A stretch of DNA of 64,000 bases from Chitinophagaceae bacterium (GCA_016719165.1 JADKAJ010000002.1:124001-188000), one strand, 5' to 3'. Positions 8,640 to 18,480 are shown, counted from the first letter of the stretch. Notes: generated by a model not told the origin, from the letters alone. Numbers and translations are program-made.

Positions 8640-9101
8640 TTATTTTACGGCAGTCATAATTTCTTCAGGATGTGATTTACTCTTTGGTTTTAAAAATATC
8701 TTGCAGATAATTCCTTTTTCGTCAATCACAAAAGTAGTGCGCAATACACCCATATACTTATGTCCGAAAAGTTGCTTCTGATCCCAGACACCATATTTAT
8801 CCAGTATTTTATGTGATATATCCGCAATAAGTGTGAATGGCAGTTTATTCCGCTGCTCAAACTTTTTATGCTTTGCCACCTCATCCGGACTTACGCCAAT
8901 TACTTCAAAACCTTTTTTCTTTAGCATGGAGAAATTATCCCGAAGATTGCAGGCCTGCACTGTACAGGTAGGTGTCATATCCTGCGGATAAAAATAAAGC
9001 ACTACTTTTTTCCCTTTAAAATCAGCCAGCGAAACTTTCTTTCCATCCTGGTCAATGCCTGTAAATGCCGGGGCTTTATCACCTTCTTTCAGTTTTATCA
9101 T
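8640..9101 (-). CDS. bcp: Thioredoxin-dependent thiol peroxidase, Bcp/PrxQ type
   Basis: A 153-residue peroxiredoxin that reduces hydroperoxides with thioredoxin as electron donor in the cytoplasm. The active site reads F-Y-P-Q-D-M-T-P-T-C-T, giving peroxidatic Cys46; Cys51, five residues later, is the resolving Cys of the PrxQ alpha-2 type. Length is that of the family. The usual P-K-x-x-T-P-G-C is P-Q-D-M-T-P-T-C here, a common variant. The gene follows the M23 peptidase gene after 16 nt on the same strand, so the two probably share a transcript. Confidence 0.95.
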   Translation of the reverse strand: MIKLKEGDKAPAFTGIDQDGKKVSLADFKGKKVVLYFYPQDMTPTCTVQACNLRDNFSMLKKKGFEVIGVSPDEVAKHKKFEQRNKLPFTLIADISHKILDKYGVWDQKQLFGHKYMGVLRTTFVIDEKGIICKIFLKPKSKSHPEEIMTAVK

Positions 9102-9117
9102 AATTTAATTTGTCCTT

Positions 9118-10923
9118 TTACTTCTTTTTGATGGCTGTAGTTTTCCTTTTTGTACTACTCTTTTTCTTCATCACTTTCTTTTTTGGTGGCGGAGTATATG
9201 GCCCTCTTTTGAACCACCAGGTCTTCATTGTTATATTTCCGGCCAAATCCCCTGCTGTTACTTTCAGTTCATGCACCCCATAGGGACAACGTTCATCAAA
9301 TTTGTATATCCAGTTCCTGGTTTTATCATTGGTAAACCGCAGCCATTGTCCATTCAACTCTGCCCTGAAATTTGTTATCACCCCGAAATTATCAGTGGGG
9401 GTAAAAACGATTCGGGAAGAGGCACTCAAGTTAATTGTATCGTCATTTTTCAAATCACTTATCCTTGGCGGTATCGTATCAACAAATGCCTGGAATGAAC
9501 CAAAATCATCAAACGATGTTGTTATCCACTCTCCTTTTAAAACCGCTTTACGAACTGTTCTGCTGTTCCGGTAACTGCGCTGTATTAACAATTTATCACT
9601 CCATTCAGCCGGTACAGGCTTATAAGGTTTAATGAAGACAGTAAAGTTGTTGTGAACAGGTACAGATGCATCATTTACCTGGTGGAGGGCTGAGATAGCA
9701 TTTTTTGTAACTGCAGTATTACGGAAATAATAAGCTTTCATAGTATCGTATAAACTGCCACCAGGTATATGAATTTCGAAATCAGGTTTTGCCAGCACAG
9801 CTTTACTATTGGGGGCAAAGTATATAGCACCCTCCTGGTTAATGGAAGGCTTTGCCAGGCTATCAATGTACTGAAGCCGGAAATTCAATTTTGACATATT
9901 TCCTTTAGCGTCTTTTACCTCTATCCTTATATCATGTATTGCTGTGTCAGTAACAGAGATAACACCATCACCATTGAATTTTTTATAGGCCGCCCCTGCA
10001 TCACCGGGCAATTTCGACAAATGTTGCAGCCAAGCGCCGCCATTGTGTTTATGTTTGTAATCCACATGAGCATTCAAATAGACTGTTTCATTATAATCGA
10101 GACTATCCAAAACAAATGCAATTTGCGGCTGTTCGTCTACAAAAAGTTTTGCTGCATAGATTCCATTGGGATTGGTAGAGCCGGATACCCTGTCATAAGC
10201 CTGGATGGCAAAGCTAAGTTTGCTAAATCCCGTTTTCATTACCGGAAACTTTGGAATGATATAACCACTGTCAGTGTTTTTTAATGCAATCAATAGCGGT
10301 GACTGTTCATAGACACTCCTGCCTCTGTCATACACCGCTAATTTCACTATAGCAGGCGGAACATTATCCCTGATACCAAAGTCAAATAATAGCGGATTCA
10401 GTCGTTTTGTAGATTTTGTATCAAAAATCTCAAAATGCAGGTGTGGCCCTTGCGAACCACCAGTATTACCACTATAAGCAATAAACTGACCCTTACTCAC
10501 CGGAAACTTATCTTTGGAAAGATCCAATTCCACAGCCCAGGACTCCTGCTTATATTGCTGTGCTGTTACATATTTCTCCAGTTCAGGATAGAAGTCATTT
10601 AAATGTCCATACAGAGTTGATAGTCCATTAGGGTGATTAATAACAATAAAACGTCCAAAACTCTGCGACCGGATACCGATTTTGGCAATATAGCCCTGTG
10701 CAGCAGCATAAACTAAGAGGTTTTCTTTTTGATTAGTTCTTATATCCAGTCCCATATGCCAGTGGCTTGGCCTCAATTCACCAAAATTGGCCGATAAATC
10801 GATAGGTATCCCCATCGGGTTACGGAAATACTCTTTGGGATAAGTTGGTGACTGCGCTTTTAAATACAACTCACAAAAAATCAATTGAATAAATAAGAAA
10901 ATTATTCTAAGCCGCATGCGCAA
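9118..10923 (-). CDS. Secreted M23 family (LytM-type) metallopeptidase
   Basis: A 601-residue exported protein with a hydrophobic signal (residues about 5-23) and an N-terminal M23 endopeptidase domain, which cleaves peptide cross-bridges in peptidoglycan. Zinc ligands are H56 and D60 in SHWHMGLD and H163 in GPHLHFEI, with H161 as a catalytic His; Y-G-H-L at 105-108 fits the fold. The domain covers about residues 35-175 and is followed by roughly 380 residues of beta-sandwich-like sequence, then a strongly basic Lys-rich tail (PPPKKK...) of about 25 residues. The N-terminal position of the peptidase domain with long C-terminal beta domains is common in Bacteroidota. The gene is divergent from the lipoprotein gene at 11004. 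Confidence 0.92.
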   Translation of the reverse strand: MRMRLRIIFLFIQLIFCELYLKAQSPTYPKEYFRNPMGIPIDLSANFGELRPSHWHMGLDIRTNQKENLLVYAAAQGYIAKIGIRSQSFGRFIVINHPNGLSTLYGHLNDFYPELEKYVTAQQYKQESWAVELDLSKDKFPVSKGQFIAYSGNTGGSQGPHLHFEIFDTKSTKRLNPLLFDFGIRDNVPPAIVKLAVYDRGRSVYEQSPLLIALKNTDSGYIIPKFPVMKTGFSKLSFAIQAYDRVSGSTNPNGIYAAKLFVDEQPQIAFVLDSLDYNETVYLNAHVDYKHKHNGGAWLQHLSKLPGDAGAAYKKFNGDGVISVTDTAIHDIRIEVKDAKGNMSKLNFRLQYIDSLAKPSINQEGAIYFAPNSKAVLAKPDFEIHIPGGSLYDTMKAYYFRNTAVTKNAISALHQVNDASVPVHNNFTVFIKPYKPVPAEWSDKLLIQRSYRNSRTVRKAVLKGEWITTSFDDFGSFQAFVDTIPPRISDLKNDDTINLSASSRIVFTPTDNFGVITNFRAELNGQWLRFTNDKTRNWIYKFDERCPYGVHELKVTAGDLAGNITMKTWWFKRGPYTPPPKKKVMKKKSSTKRKTTAIKKK

Positions 10924-11003
10924 AAATAAGCATCCTAATTAATACTGGTTGTTAGACAAAAGCGATATAAGACAATATTCGTATCTTTTTCCATTCTTAA
11001 GTA

Positions 11004-11585
11004 ATGCAAAAGCTGTTGTGGTTATTACCACTTTCCATTATTCTGTATGCCTGTCCATACGAATCAATGGTTCCGCTGGAAAAAAATCCGGCTGAACCAA
11101 TTGACAGTACCCTGATTGGGTATTGGTATGGAATTGTAAAAGATGGCAGTGACTATTTCGGCATTGAAGCATTAGAAATATCCAGACAATCAGATTCTGT
11201 TTATTCAATTATACGTTATGGTAAAGCGGTAAAGGGAGATATGATCTTACCAGATACGTCATACTTCACAGCCTATACCTCATGGATCGGTGACCAACGG
11301 TTCATGAATGTAAAAGGAACAATAACCCTGACTGAACCAATCGGTAAAAAAAACACCAAAACAACTGAAAAAAACGTCTTTTACCTGTCCGCTTTCGAAA
11401 AAAGTAATGATACTTTACGGGTAAAAACCATAACAGAAAGCTTTACCACCCGAAAAATAATAAACCAGCCGGGGGACCTGAAAAAGCTCGTCATCGAAAT
11501 GAGTGGAAAGAAAAATATTTATGATGAGCAGTATTCCCTTTCGTACCGAAAAATTCCAAAAACGCCGCACTTTCAATCAAATTGA
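11004..11585 (+). CDS. Putative lipoprotein, function unknown
   Basis: A 193-residue protein with a hydrophobic N terminus ending in I-L-Y-A-C, a plausible lipobox with the lipidated Cys at residue 17. The rest is polar, predicted all-beta, with a 'LIGYWYG' segment near residue 38 that resembles lipocalin-like or DUF-type lipoproteins in which a Gly-x-Trp opens the barrel. It is read divergently from the M23 gene. A near-consensus -7 box (TATCTTTT, 10982-10989) lies 14 nt before the ATG. No named family recognised. Confidence 0.75.
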   Translation: MQKLLWLLPLSIILYACPYESMVPLEKNPAEPIDSTLIGYWYGIVKDGSDYFGIEALEISRQSDSVYSIIRYGKAVKGDMILPDTSYFTAYTSWIGDQRFMNVKGTITLTEPIGKKNTKTTEKNVFYLSAFEKSNDTLRVKTITESFTTRKIINQPGDLKKLVIEMSGKKNIYDEQYSLSYRKIPKTPHFQSN

Positions 11586-11638
11586 AAAATAGCTGGAAAT
11601 TTTCCTCCCCTCATCCCCTCAAAACACTTCTATTCCCT

Positions 11639-11646
11639 TACTTTTG
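11639..11646 (+). promoter_or_regulatory. -7 promoter box of carB (TACTTTTG)
   Basis: A perfect match to the Bacteroidota TAnnTTTG -7 element, 52 nt before the carB start. No clear -33 TTG was found at the expected distance, so the promoter is tentative. It predicts a 5' leader of about 45 nt. Confidence 0.5.
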
Positions 11647-11698
11647 CGCAATTTGTTTTTTCATAACGAAGGCTGCCAACAACAACTAAAAACAAAAA

Positions 11699-14524
11699 AT
11701 GCCAAAAGACAATTCGATCAAATCGGTTCTCATTATCGGCTCCGGCCCCATCATTATCGGACAAGCCTGTGAATTTGACTACTCCGGAACGCAAGCCGCC
11801 AGGAGTTTGCGGGAAGAAGGAATAAAGGTTATTCTTATTAATAGCAACCCGGCCACTATTATGACAGACCCCATGATGGCAGACAGGGTTTATTTGTTAC
11901 CACTCACCGTTGAAAGTATCGAGCAGATTCTGCAGGAAAATGAAATAGACGCCGTGTTGCCGACCATGGGAGGACAAACGGCCCTGAACCTGGCGAAAGA
12001 AGCGGAAGATCTTGGCCTCTGGAAACAATATAATGTGCGGTTGATCGGTGTAGACATTAAAGCCATCGATAAAGCAGAGGACCGGGAAAAATTTCGTCAG
12101 TGGATGATTGCTTTGGGAGTACCAGTAGCTACTGCTAAAACAGCTAACTCCTTTTTAGAAGGAAAAGAATTTGCACAACAGATAGGATTCCCATTGGTCA
12201 TACGCCCATCATTCACTCTTGGCGGTACTGGTGGCGGATTTGTACATGATAAAGATGACCTGGATGAAGCCCTGAACCGGGGTCTGCAGGCATCACCGAT
12301 ACATGAAGTACTGGTTGAAAAAGCAGTATTGGGCTGGAAAGAATTTGAATTGGAATTATTAAGAGATTCAGCAGATAATGTTTGTATCGTTTGCACCGTT
12401 GAGAATTTTGACCCTATGGGTGTTCATACCGGTGATTCTATCACGGTGGCACCTGCCATGACGCTGAGTGATACCGGTATGCAGCTGATGAGAAATACAG
12501 CCCTCATGATGATGAGAGACCTGGGAAATTTTGCAGGCGGTTGTAATGTTCAGTTTGCATTGAACCCTGATACAGAAGAAATAATTGCGATTGAGATCAA
12601 CCCCAGGGTAAGTCGTTCCTCAGCGTTGGCAAGTAAGGCAACTGGCTATCCAATTGCAAAAATTGCTGCCAAGCTGGCTATTGGTTATAACCTTGACGAA
12701 TTGGAAAATCAAATTACCAAAACAACATCTGCTTACTTTGAGCCAGCGTTGGATTATGTGATTGTAAAGATACCCCGCTGGAATTTCGACAAATTCAAAG
12801 GAGCTAATGATACACTGGGATTGCAGATGAAAAGTGTGGGGGAAGTGATGGCAATTGGCAGAAGCTTTACAGAAGCAATTCAGAAAGCCTGTCAAAGCCT
12901 GGAAAATAATGCGGTTGGTCTTGGCTATTATGGCAAAAGCCTGATGCATGCAGATGAACTGCTTGAGTATATTAAAACACCTAAATGGGACCGCATCTTT
13001 CGTATTAAAGATGCGCTGATGGCCGGTATCTCTGTTGGTACAATATCGAAAGCAACTAACGGTATTGACCGCTGGTTTCTGTATGAGATCCAGAAGATCT
13101 GTAACCTTGAAAAAGAAATTGCAAAATACGACCTGGCAGATTTACCGATTGAATTATTGAGAGAGGCAAAAGTAAATGGCTTCAGCGATGAACAGATAAG
13201 CCGCATTACCGAGCATGGTGATGAAGATGACGTTTACAAAAAAAGAAAAGAAGCGGGAATAACAAGGGTCTTCAAAATGGTGGATACCTGTTCTGCGGAG
13301 TTTGAAGCCAGGACTCCATACTTTTATTCCACCTTCGAAAGCGGGAACAGCAATGAAAGTAAAGTTTCTGATAAGAAAAAAATCATTGTACTGGGCTCCG
13401 GACCTAACCGGATCGGACAAGGTATTGAATTCGATTACTGTTGCGTACATGGATTACTCGCCATAAAAGAATGCGGCTATGAATCAATTATGGTTAACTG
13501 CAACCCGGAAACCGTGAGTACAGATTTTGACATGGCAGATAAATTGTACTTCGAACCGGTTTATTGGGAACATCTCTGGGAGATCATTGAGCATGAACAA
13601 CCAGAAGGTGTGATTGTACAACTGGGTGGCCAAACGGCGCTGAAATTAGCAGAAAAGCTTCATCAGAAAGGAATAAAGATCATTGGTACCTCCTACGACA
13701 GTATGGATATAGCTGAAGACAGGGGCCGTTTTAGTGACCGGCTGAAGGAATTAGACATTCCCTATCCGGAATATGGTACTGCAGAAGATGTGGATGAAGC
13801 TATTGCCGTTGCCAATAAAGTAGGCTACCCGGTGCTGGTTCGTCCATCTTATGTGTTGGGCGGACAAAGAATGCGGATTGTGCTTAATGACGAAGAAGTG
13901 GAAAAAGCGGTAGTGAGTTTACTGAAACACCTTCCGGGCAATAAGATATTGATTGACCATTTTCTTGACCGCTGCCAGGAAGCTGAGATAGATGGAATTT
14001 TTGATGGGAATGATTTTCATGTCATGGGAGTAATGGAACATATTGAGCCGGCCGGTATCCATAGCGGCGATAGTAATGCTGTGTTGCCTGCATTCAACCT
14101 GACACCATTGATCGTTCATACCATGGAAGAGTATGCTGAAAAAATTGCAAGGGCTTTGCACATCAAAGGTCTGATCAATATCCAGTTTGCCATTAAAGAT
14201 GGTAAAGTCTATGTAATTGAGGCCAACCCGAGAGCCTCCAGAACAACACCCTTTATTGCCAAAGCATACCAGATACCTTACCTGAATATTGCCACCAAAA
14301 TAATGATTGGTACGCATAAGCTGAAGGACTTCACTTTTGAGAAAAAATTAAAGGGGTTTGCGATAAAAGAACCGGTATTCAGTTTCAATAAATTTCCTGG
14401 TGTTAATAAAGAACTAGGACCGGAAATGAAAAGTACAGGGGAAGCAATCCGTTTCATTAAAGATCTGAGAGATCCTTACTTCCGCCAATTGTATAAAGAC
14501 AGGAGCATGTATTTGAGTAAATAG
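11699..14524 (+). CDS. carB: Carbamoyl-phosphate synthase large subunit, without the C-terminal regulatory domain
   Basis: A 941-residue enzyme that makes carbamoyl phosphate from bicarbonate, ammonia (supplied by CarA) and two ATP, for pyrimidine and arginine synthesis. Both ATP-grasp halves are visible: the first begins V-L-I-I-G-S-G-P-I-I-I-G-Q-A-C-E-F-D-Y-S-G, the second I-I-V-L-G-S-G-P-N-R-I-G-Q-G-I-E-F-D-Y-C near residue 564. The protein ends R-D-P-Y-F-R-Q-L-Y-K-D-R-S-M-Y-L-S-K, just where the roughly 130-residue MGS-like allosteric domain of the 1073-residue E. coli enzyme would start. Ornithine, UMP and IMP control through that domain is therefore not expected. Some Bacteroidota have this short form. 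carA is not in the window. Confidence 0.96.
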   Translation: MPKDNSIKSVLIIGSGPIIIGQACEFDYSGTQAARSLREEGIKVILINSNPATIMTDPMMADRVYLLPLTVESIEQILQENEIDAVLPTMGGQTALNLAKEAEDLGLWKQYNVRLIGVDIKAIDKAEDREKFRQWMIALGVPVATAKTANSFLEGKEFAQQIGFPLVIRPSFTLGGTGGGFVHDKDDLDEALNRGLQASPIHEVLVEKAVLGWKEFELELLRDSADNVCIVCTVENFDPMGVHTGDSITVAPAMTLSDTGMQLMRNTALMMMRDLGNFAGGCNVQFALNPDTEEIIAIEINPRVSRSSALASKATGYPIAKIAAKLAIGYNLDELENQITKTTSAYFEPALDYVIVKIPRWNFDKFKGANDTLGLQMKSVGEVMAIGRSFTEAIQKACQSLENNAVGLGYYGKSLMHADELLEYIKTPKWDRIFRIKDALMAGISVGTISKATNGIDRWFLYEIQKICNLEKEIAKYDLADLPIELLREAKVNGFSDEQISRITEHGDEDDVYKKRKEAGITRVFKMVDTCSAEFEARTPYFYSTFESGNSNESKVSDKKKIIVLGSGPNRIGQGIEFDYCCVHGLLAIKECGYESIMVNCNPETVSTDFDMADKLYFEPVYWEHLWEIIEHEQPEGVIVQLGGQTALKLAEKLHQKGIKIIGTSYDSMDIAEDRGRFSDRLKELDIPYPEYGTAEDVDEAIAVANKVGYPVLVRPSYVLGGQRMRIVLNDEEVEKAVVSLLKHLPGNKILIDHFLDRCQEAEIDGIFDGNDFHVMGVMEHIEPAGIHSGDSNAVLPAFNLTPLIVHTMEEYAEKIARALHIKGLINIQFAIKDGKVYVIEANPRASRTTPFIAKAYQIPYLNIATKIMIGTHKLKDFTFEKKLKGFAIKEPVFSFNKFPGVNKELGPEMKSTGEAIRFIKDLRDPYFRQLYKDRSMYLSK

Positions 14525-14732
14525 TTTTATGGAATAAGACACAGCTGGTATTACACGATCCATTTTCTTATTCATTTCAATCCTTTTACTATTTCATGCA
14601 TTTCCTGTTCTTTGGTTGTAAAGATGAGTTGCCGGAATTGCATATCGTCTTCTTTTATTGCCTGAACTGATCACCCATTTTGGCGATTGCTAATAAGCCT
14701 CTTTTTATTAATTTACAGTAGAAATTTTTTTT

Positions 14733-15845
14733 ATGAAAAAAGCCATACTGTTTTTATTAGTAATTATTGCTTACGTTAATGTATTAGCACAAAATGTTGG
14801 GATCGGCACCACAACACCGGTTTCAAAGCTCCATGTAAAAGGCACGGGTAGCGGTACACAAATTGTGCTGGAAGAAAATGCAGGATCTATTTTAAGGATT
14901 AGCAATGAACCTTCAGGAACTGGTCCTTATATCGGTACCACCACTAATAACCCTTTATCATTAGTAACCAATAATTCGGCTAAACTTTCGATCAGCACTT
15001 CAGGTAATATCGGCATCGGGCAACCGAGCCCTACATCGCCGCTGCATTTTTCCAATACACTTGGGAATAAAATTGCCTTGTGGGGAACTAACCCCAATCA
15101 TTATGGCATCGGTATTCAGGCCTTTCAAATGCAGTTTTACACTCCTGCGAATACTGATGATTTTGTATTCGGAAACGGCAACAGCAGCTCATTGATCGAA
15201 ACAATGCGGATAAAAGGAAATGGGAATGTAGGTATCGGCACCAATAACCCGCAAACAACTCTGGATATAAATGGGGATGTAAACATTGAGAATAAATTGT
15301 TGCTGAACAATTCTGCCGGCAATAATGGTCAGGTACTTGTAAGCAAAGGAAATGGCGCAGCGCCTAACTGGCAAAATATTGCCTATAGCAATAATGACCG
15401 CTTCTACTATACTCTCGCTGACAACCAAAGAGGGACATCAGGTCTTTTTTCTCAAACAATTCTATACAATACTGTCTATTCCAACAGTTCTGCAATAAGC
15501 TACAATAATTCAAACGGCACATTCAATGTAAATAAAAGCGGCCTTTATAGTATAAATGCCGATTTTGCTCCTTATACCGACAAAACTGTTGAAAATGCTT
15601 CCGTACTATGTATTTTGGATTTAAATGCCAGTGGTTTTACTGAAAATTTCTATACAGGCGGGCTGGATTATATGGGAATTTTTGGTTCTGGACATACCTA
15701 TAGCTCCACTATCAGAAAAAAATGGGAAATATATTTAGTTGCAGGAACACAGTTTTCTTTTTTTATTACCATACTAACGAATAATCAAAATGCAAGTGGC
15801 CTTCAATCGAAAACAGGGCTCAGCATCAACCTTATTTCAGAATAA
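14733..15845 (+). CDS. Secreted tail-fibre-like protein with C-terminal C1q/TNF-like domain
   Basis: A 370-residue exported protein (Sec signal about 1-20, ending V-L-A-Q). The N-terminal half contains at least three copies of a 'N-V-G-I-G-T-x-x-P-x-x-x-L-x-V/I-x-G' unit (starting near residues 21, 90 and 160), the repeat found in phage tail-fibre-like surface proteins of Bacteroidota. The C-terminal 150 residues look like a C1q/TNF jelly-roll: 'G-T-F-N-V-N-K-S-G-L-Y-S-I-N-A-D-F' followed by alternating strands. Such proteins are thought to trimerise and bind surfaces or glycans; no such binding is shown here. A single gene with no obvious partners; a 208-nt AT-rich gap precedes it. Confidence 0.8.
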   Translation: MKKAILFLLVIIAYVNVLAQNVGIGTTTPVSKLHVKGTGSGTQIVLEENAGSILRISNEPSGTGPYIGTTTNNPLSLVTNNSAKLSISTSGNIGIGQPSPTSPLHFSNTLGNKIALWGTNPNHYGIGIQAFQMQFYTPANTDDFVFGNGNSSSLIETMRIKGNGNVGIGTNNPQTTLDINGDVNIENKLLLNNSAGNNGQVLVSKGNGAAPNWQNIAYSNNDRFYYTLADNQRGTSGLFSQTILYNTVYSNSSAISYNNSNGTFNVNKSGLYSINADFAPYTDKTVENASVLCILDLNASGFTENFYTGGLDYMGIFGSGHTYSSTIRKKWEIYLVAGTQFSFFITILTNNQNASGLQSKTGLSINLISE

Positions 15846-15863
15846 CTACCTTATTATAAAAAG

Positions 15864-16334
15864 ATGAATAAAGAAACCCAGAGCATCATCCGCCGGATAG
15901 AGAATGTGAACAGTGGCGAGCCCTGGTTTGGCCGGGCAGTGTTTGTTATACTGGAAGAAGTGGATGCGAAAAAGGTTTCCATCAAACCAAACGGCACCGA
16001 ACACTCTATGCTGGAACTGCTTTATCACATGATAACCTGGGCAGATTTTACACTCAAAAGATTGGAGAAGAATAATAAAATGGATATGGCAGCATTTGAA
16101 AAAATGGACTGGCGGGAGCTTAACCCGAAACTGCATAGCTGGAAGAAAGCACTGGCAGAGTTTAAGGCCATAAATAAAAAGATAATTGCCTTACTGGATA
16201 AAAAGGATGATGATTTTCTGCTGGAGATAGTGGACTATCGCAAATACAATTACCGTTTTCTGCTAAACGGGATGATAGAACATTCTATTTACCATCTTGG
16301 ACAGGTTGCCTACCTCAACAAAATGCTGTCCTGA
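15864..16334 (+). CDS. DinB-like metal-dependent four-helix protein
   Basis: A 156-residue helical protein with the DinB/YfiT arrangement: first His in L-L-Y-H-M-I-T-W near residue 55 and two more in I-E-H-S-I-Y-H-L-G-Q near 139-147, which together form the usual three-His metal site. DinB-fold proteins include thiol transferases (bacillithiol or mycothiol S-transferases), so a thiol-linked detoxification role is possible but cannot be read from sequence. It lies 18 nt after the tail-fibre-like gene and 52 nt before comEC. Confidence 0.82.
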   Translation: MNKETQSIIRRIENVNSGEPWFGRAVFVILEEVDAKKVSIKPNGTEHSMLELLYHMITWADFTLKRLEKNNKMDMAAFEKMDWRELNPKLHSWKKALAEFKAINKKIIALLDKKDDDFLLEIVDYRKYNYRFLLNGMIEHSIYHLGQVAYLNKMLS

Positions 16335-16386
16335 TATACCCGGAAAGTAGTATTGCCGGGGCAAGGTCAAGTTCTTACTTTTCCAT

Positions 16387-18480
16387 ATGGCTTCTTATGG
16401 CAACCGGTTCTGGAAGAAAACTCCTTTTCTTAAGCTGCTGATACCACTGATGCTCGGAATTATTGTTCAGTGGCATTTACAGTTATATGCAAATACATGG
16501 TTAATCATTTTAGCCGTTGGAATAACCGGGCTTTGTAGTTTCTTTTTTATACCGGTCCTTACTCGTTTTCATCTCTCCACCTTTAGCGGGATATCAACTG
16601 GAACCACTTTCCTTTCCTTTGGTGCTTTACTGGTTATTCAAAATGATATTCGCAACAACGGTCAATGGCTTGGAGCAGTATATAAAGATAAAGATGCCAT
16701 TATTGCAACACTGGATGAACCACCTGTTGAAAAAACAAAATCAAATAAAGCCAATGCCAGCGTCTCTTTCCTGATCCGGGAAGGAAAAATAAATCCGGCG
16801 GAGGGGAAAATAATAATTTATTTTAAAAAGGATTCTGCCGGACAACAGTTTTCCTATGGCTCGCAGGTAATTTTCAAAAAATCATTGCAGGAAATAAAAA
16901 ATTCCGGCAACCCGGGTGGATTTGATTACAAACGCTATTCTCTTTTCCAGGGTATCACTCACCAGGTTTTTCTAAAACCGGGGGAATTTGAAATAATACC
17001 GGGTAAAAAAGAAAACTGGCTTAAGAAACTAATATTTACGTCCAGGGAAAAGGTACTTACTATTTTACGCCAGAATATTAGCGGGGAAAAAGAGCTCGGC
17101 CTTGCAGAAGCATTACTCATTGGTTATAAAGATGATCTTGACCAGTCGCTGGTGCAATCATATACCAATACAGGAGTCGTACATATTATTGCCATCTCCG
17201 GGCTGCACCTTGGTTTGATTTACTGGTTACTGGTACAACTGTTAAAGCCACTACGGCGAAACAGGAAAACAAGGTGGCTCAGCCCTGTATTAATAATTGC
17301 AGGATTATGGTCGTTCAGTTTACTGGCAGGGGCTCAACCATCTGTACTCAGATCGGCATTAATGTTTAGCTGTATTGTACTGGGAGAATCCTTCACCAGG
17401 AAAACTACAATTTATAATACAATGGCGGTCTCCGCATTTATTTTACTTTGTTACAATCCTTTCTGGCTTTGGGATGTCGGCTTTCAATTATCCTATGCAG
17501 CCGTACTGAGTATTATCATTTTCATGCGTCCGATTTATAACTGGTTTAATATAAAAAATAAGATCCTTGATTTTGTCTGGAAACTAAATGCTGTTACCCT
17601 GGCTGCACAAATACTGACAATCCCTCTGGGTATTTATCACTTTCACCAATTCCCAACTTCATTTATACTCACGAATTTCCTGGCTGTTCCCTTATCCAGC
17701 ATTATACTGTTTGGCGAAATTCTTTTATGCATCGTATCGCTTATACCTGCAGTTGCTGCGTTGGCCGGTAAAATACTCACCTCATTAATCTGGCTCATGA
17801 ACACCTACGTGGAAAGAATTGAATTAATTCCATTTTCACTTTGGGATGGCTTGCAACTCTCCATCACACAGGCAATACTTTTACTTTTCTTTACAGCCGG
17901 AATCAGTTACTGGTTGATGGAAAGATCAACAAACGGGTTGAAAATCGGGATAGTTTCTTTACTGTTATTCACAGCAGAACGAACCGTATCCTTTATTGCT
18001 GCCGAAAAGCAACAGAAAATTATTGTGTATAATGTTCCTCAAAAAAAAGCAATTGATTTTATTGATGGGAGAAATTACCTGTTTATCGGCGACAGTGGAT
18101 TATTGGCCAACGATTTTGCCCGGAATTTTCACCTGAAGCCCTCCCGGGTCTTATACCGGATAAAAGGTGCAGATACACTGAATGACTTCCTGGGCTATAA
18201 AAATTATATCAGCTATAAAAAGAGGTATATTCTGCTGCTGGATGAAACTATTTCATTTACACCGCAGGTAAATAAACCCATTATCGACCTGGTGGTCATT
18301 TCAAAAAATCCAAAATTATATATTGCAAAACTGGCAGGCTCACTGGATATAAAGCAGGTTGTTTTTGATGGCTCGGTCCCGGCCTGGAAAACAAAATACT
18401 GGAAAAAAGACTGCGACTCTTTACGTATTCCCTGGCATGATGTAAGTATAAAAGGTGCTTTTGTGATGAACCTGAATTAA
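16387..18480 (+). CDS. comEC: ComEC/Rec2 family DNA-uptake channel protein
   Basis: A 697-residue polytopic inner-membrane protein that forms the channel by which single-stranded DNA enters the cytoplasm during natural transformation. It shows N-terminal helices and a DUF4131-type soluble region (about 30-210), then the ComEC_N signature G-L-A-E-A-L-L-I-G-Y-K (near 237) and A-I-S-G-L-H-L-G-L-I (about 262-271), followed by seven or more helices up to about 530. The last 140 residues carry no H-x-H-x-D-H motif, so the metallo-beta-lactamase nuclease domain of longer ComEC proteins is missing or replaced. A weak -7 box (TACTTTTC, 16376-16383) sits only 3 nt before the ATG. Confidence 0.92.
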   Translation: MASYGNRFWKKTPFLKLLIPLMLGIIVQWHLQLYANTWLIILAVGITGLCSFFFIPVLTRFHLSTFSGISTGTTFLSFGALLVIQNDIRNNGQWLGAVYKDKDAIIATLDEPPVEKTKSNKANASVSFLIREGKINPAEGKIIIYFKKDSAGQQFSYGSQVIFKKSLQEIKNSGNPGGFDYKRYSLFQGITHQVFLKPGEFEIIPGKKENWLKKLIFTSREKVLTILRQNISGEKELGLAEALLIGYKDDLDQSLVQSYTNTGVVHIIAISGLHLGLIYWLLVQLLKPLRRNRKTRWLSPVLIIAGLWSFSLLAGAQPSVLRSALMFSCIVLGESFTRKTTIYNTMAVSAFILLCYNPFWLWDVGFQLSYAAVLSIIIFMRPIYNWFNIKNKILDFVWKLNAVTLAAQILTIPLGIYHFHQFPTSFILTNFLAVPLSSIILFGEILLCIVSLIPAVAALAGKILTSLIWLMNTYVERIELIPFSLWDGLQLSITQAILLLFFTAGISYWLMERSTNGLKIGIVSLLLFTAERTVSFIAAEKQQKIIVYNVPQKKAIDFIDGRNYLFIGDSGLLANDFARNFHLKPSRVLYRIKGADTLNDFLGYKNYISYKKRYILLLDETISFTPQVNKPIIDLVVISKNPKLYIAKLAGSLDIKQVVFDGSVPAWKTKYWKKDCDSLRIPWHDVSIKGAFVMNLN

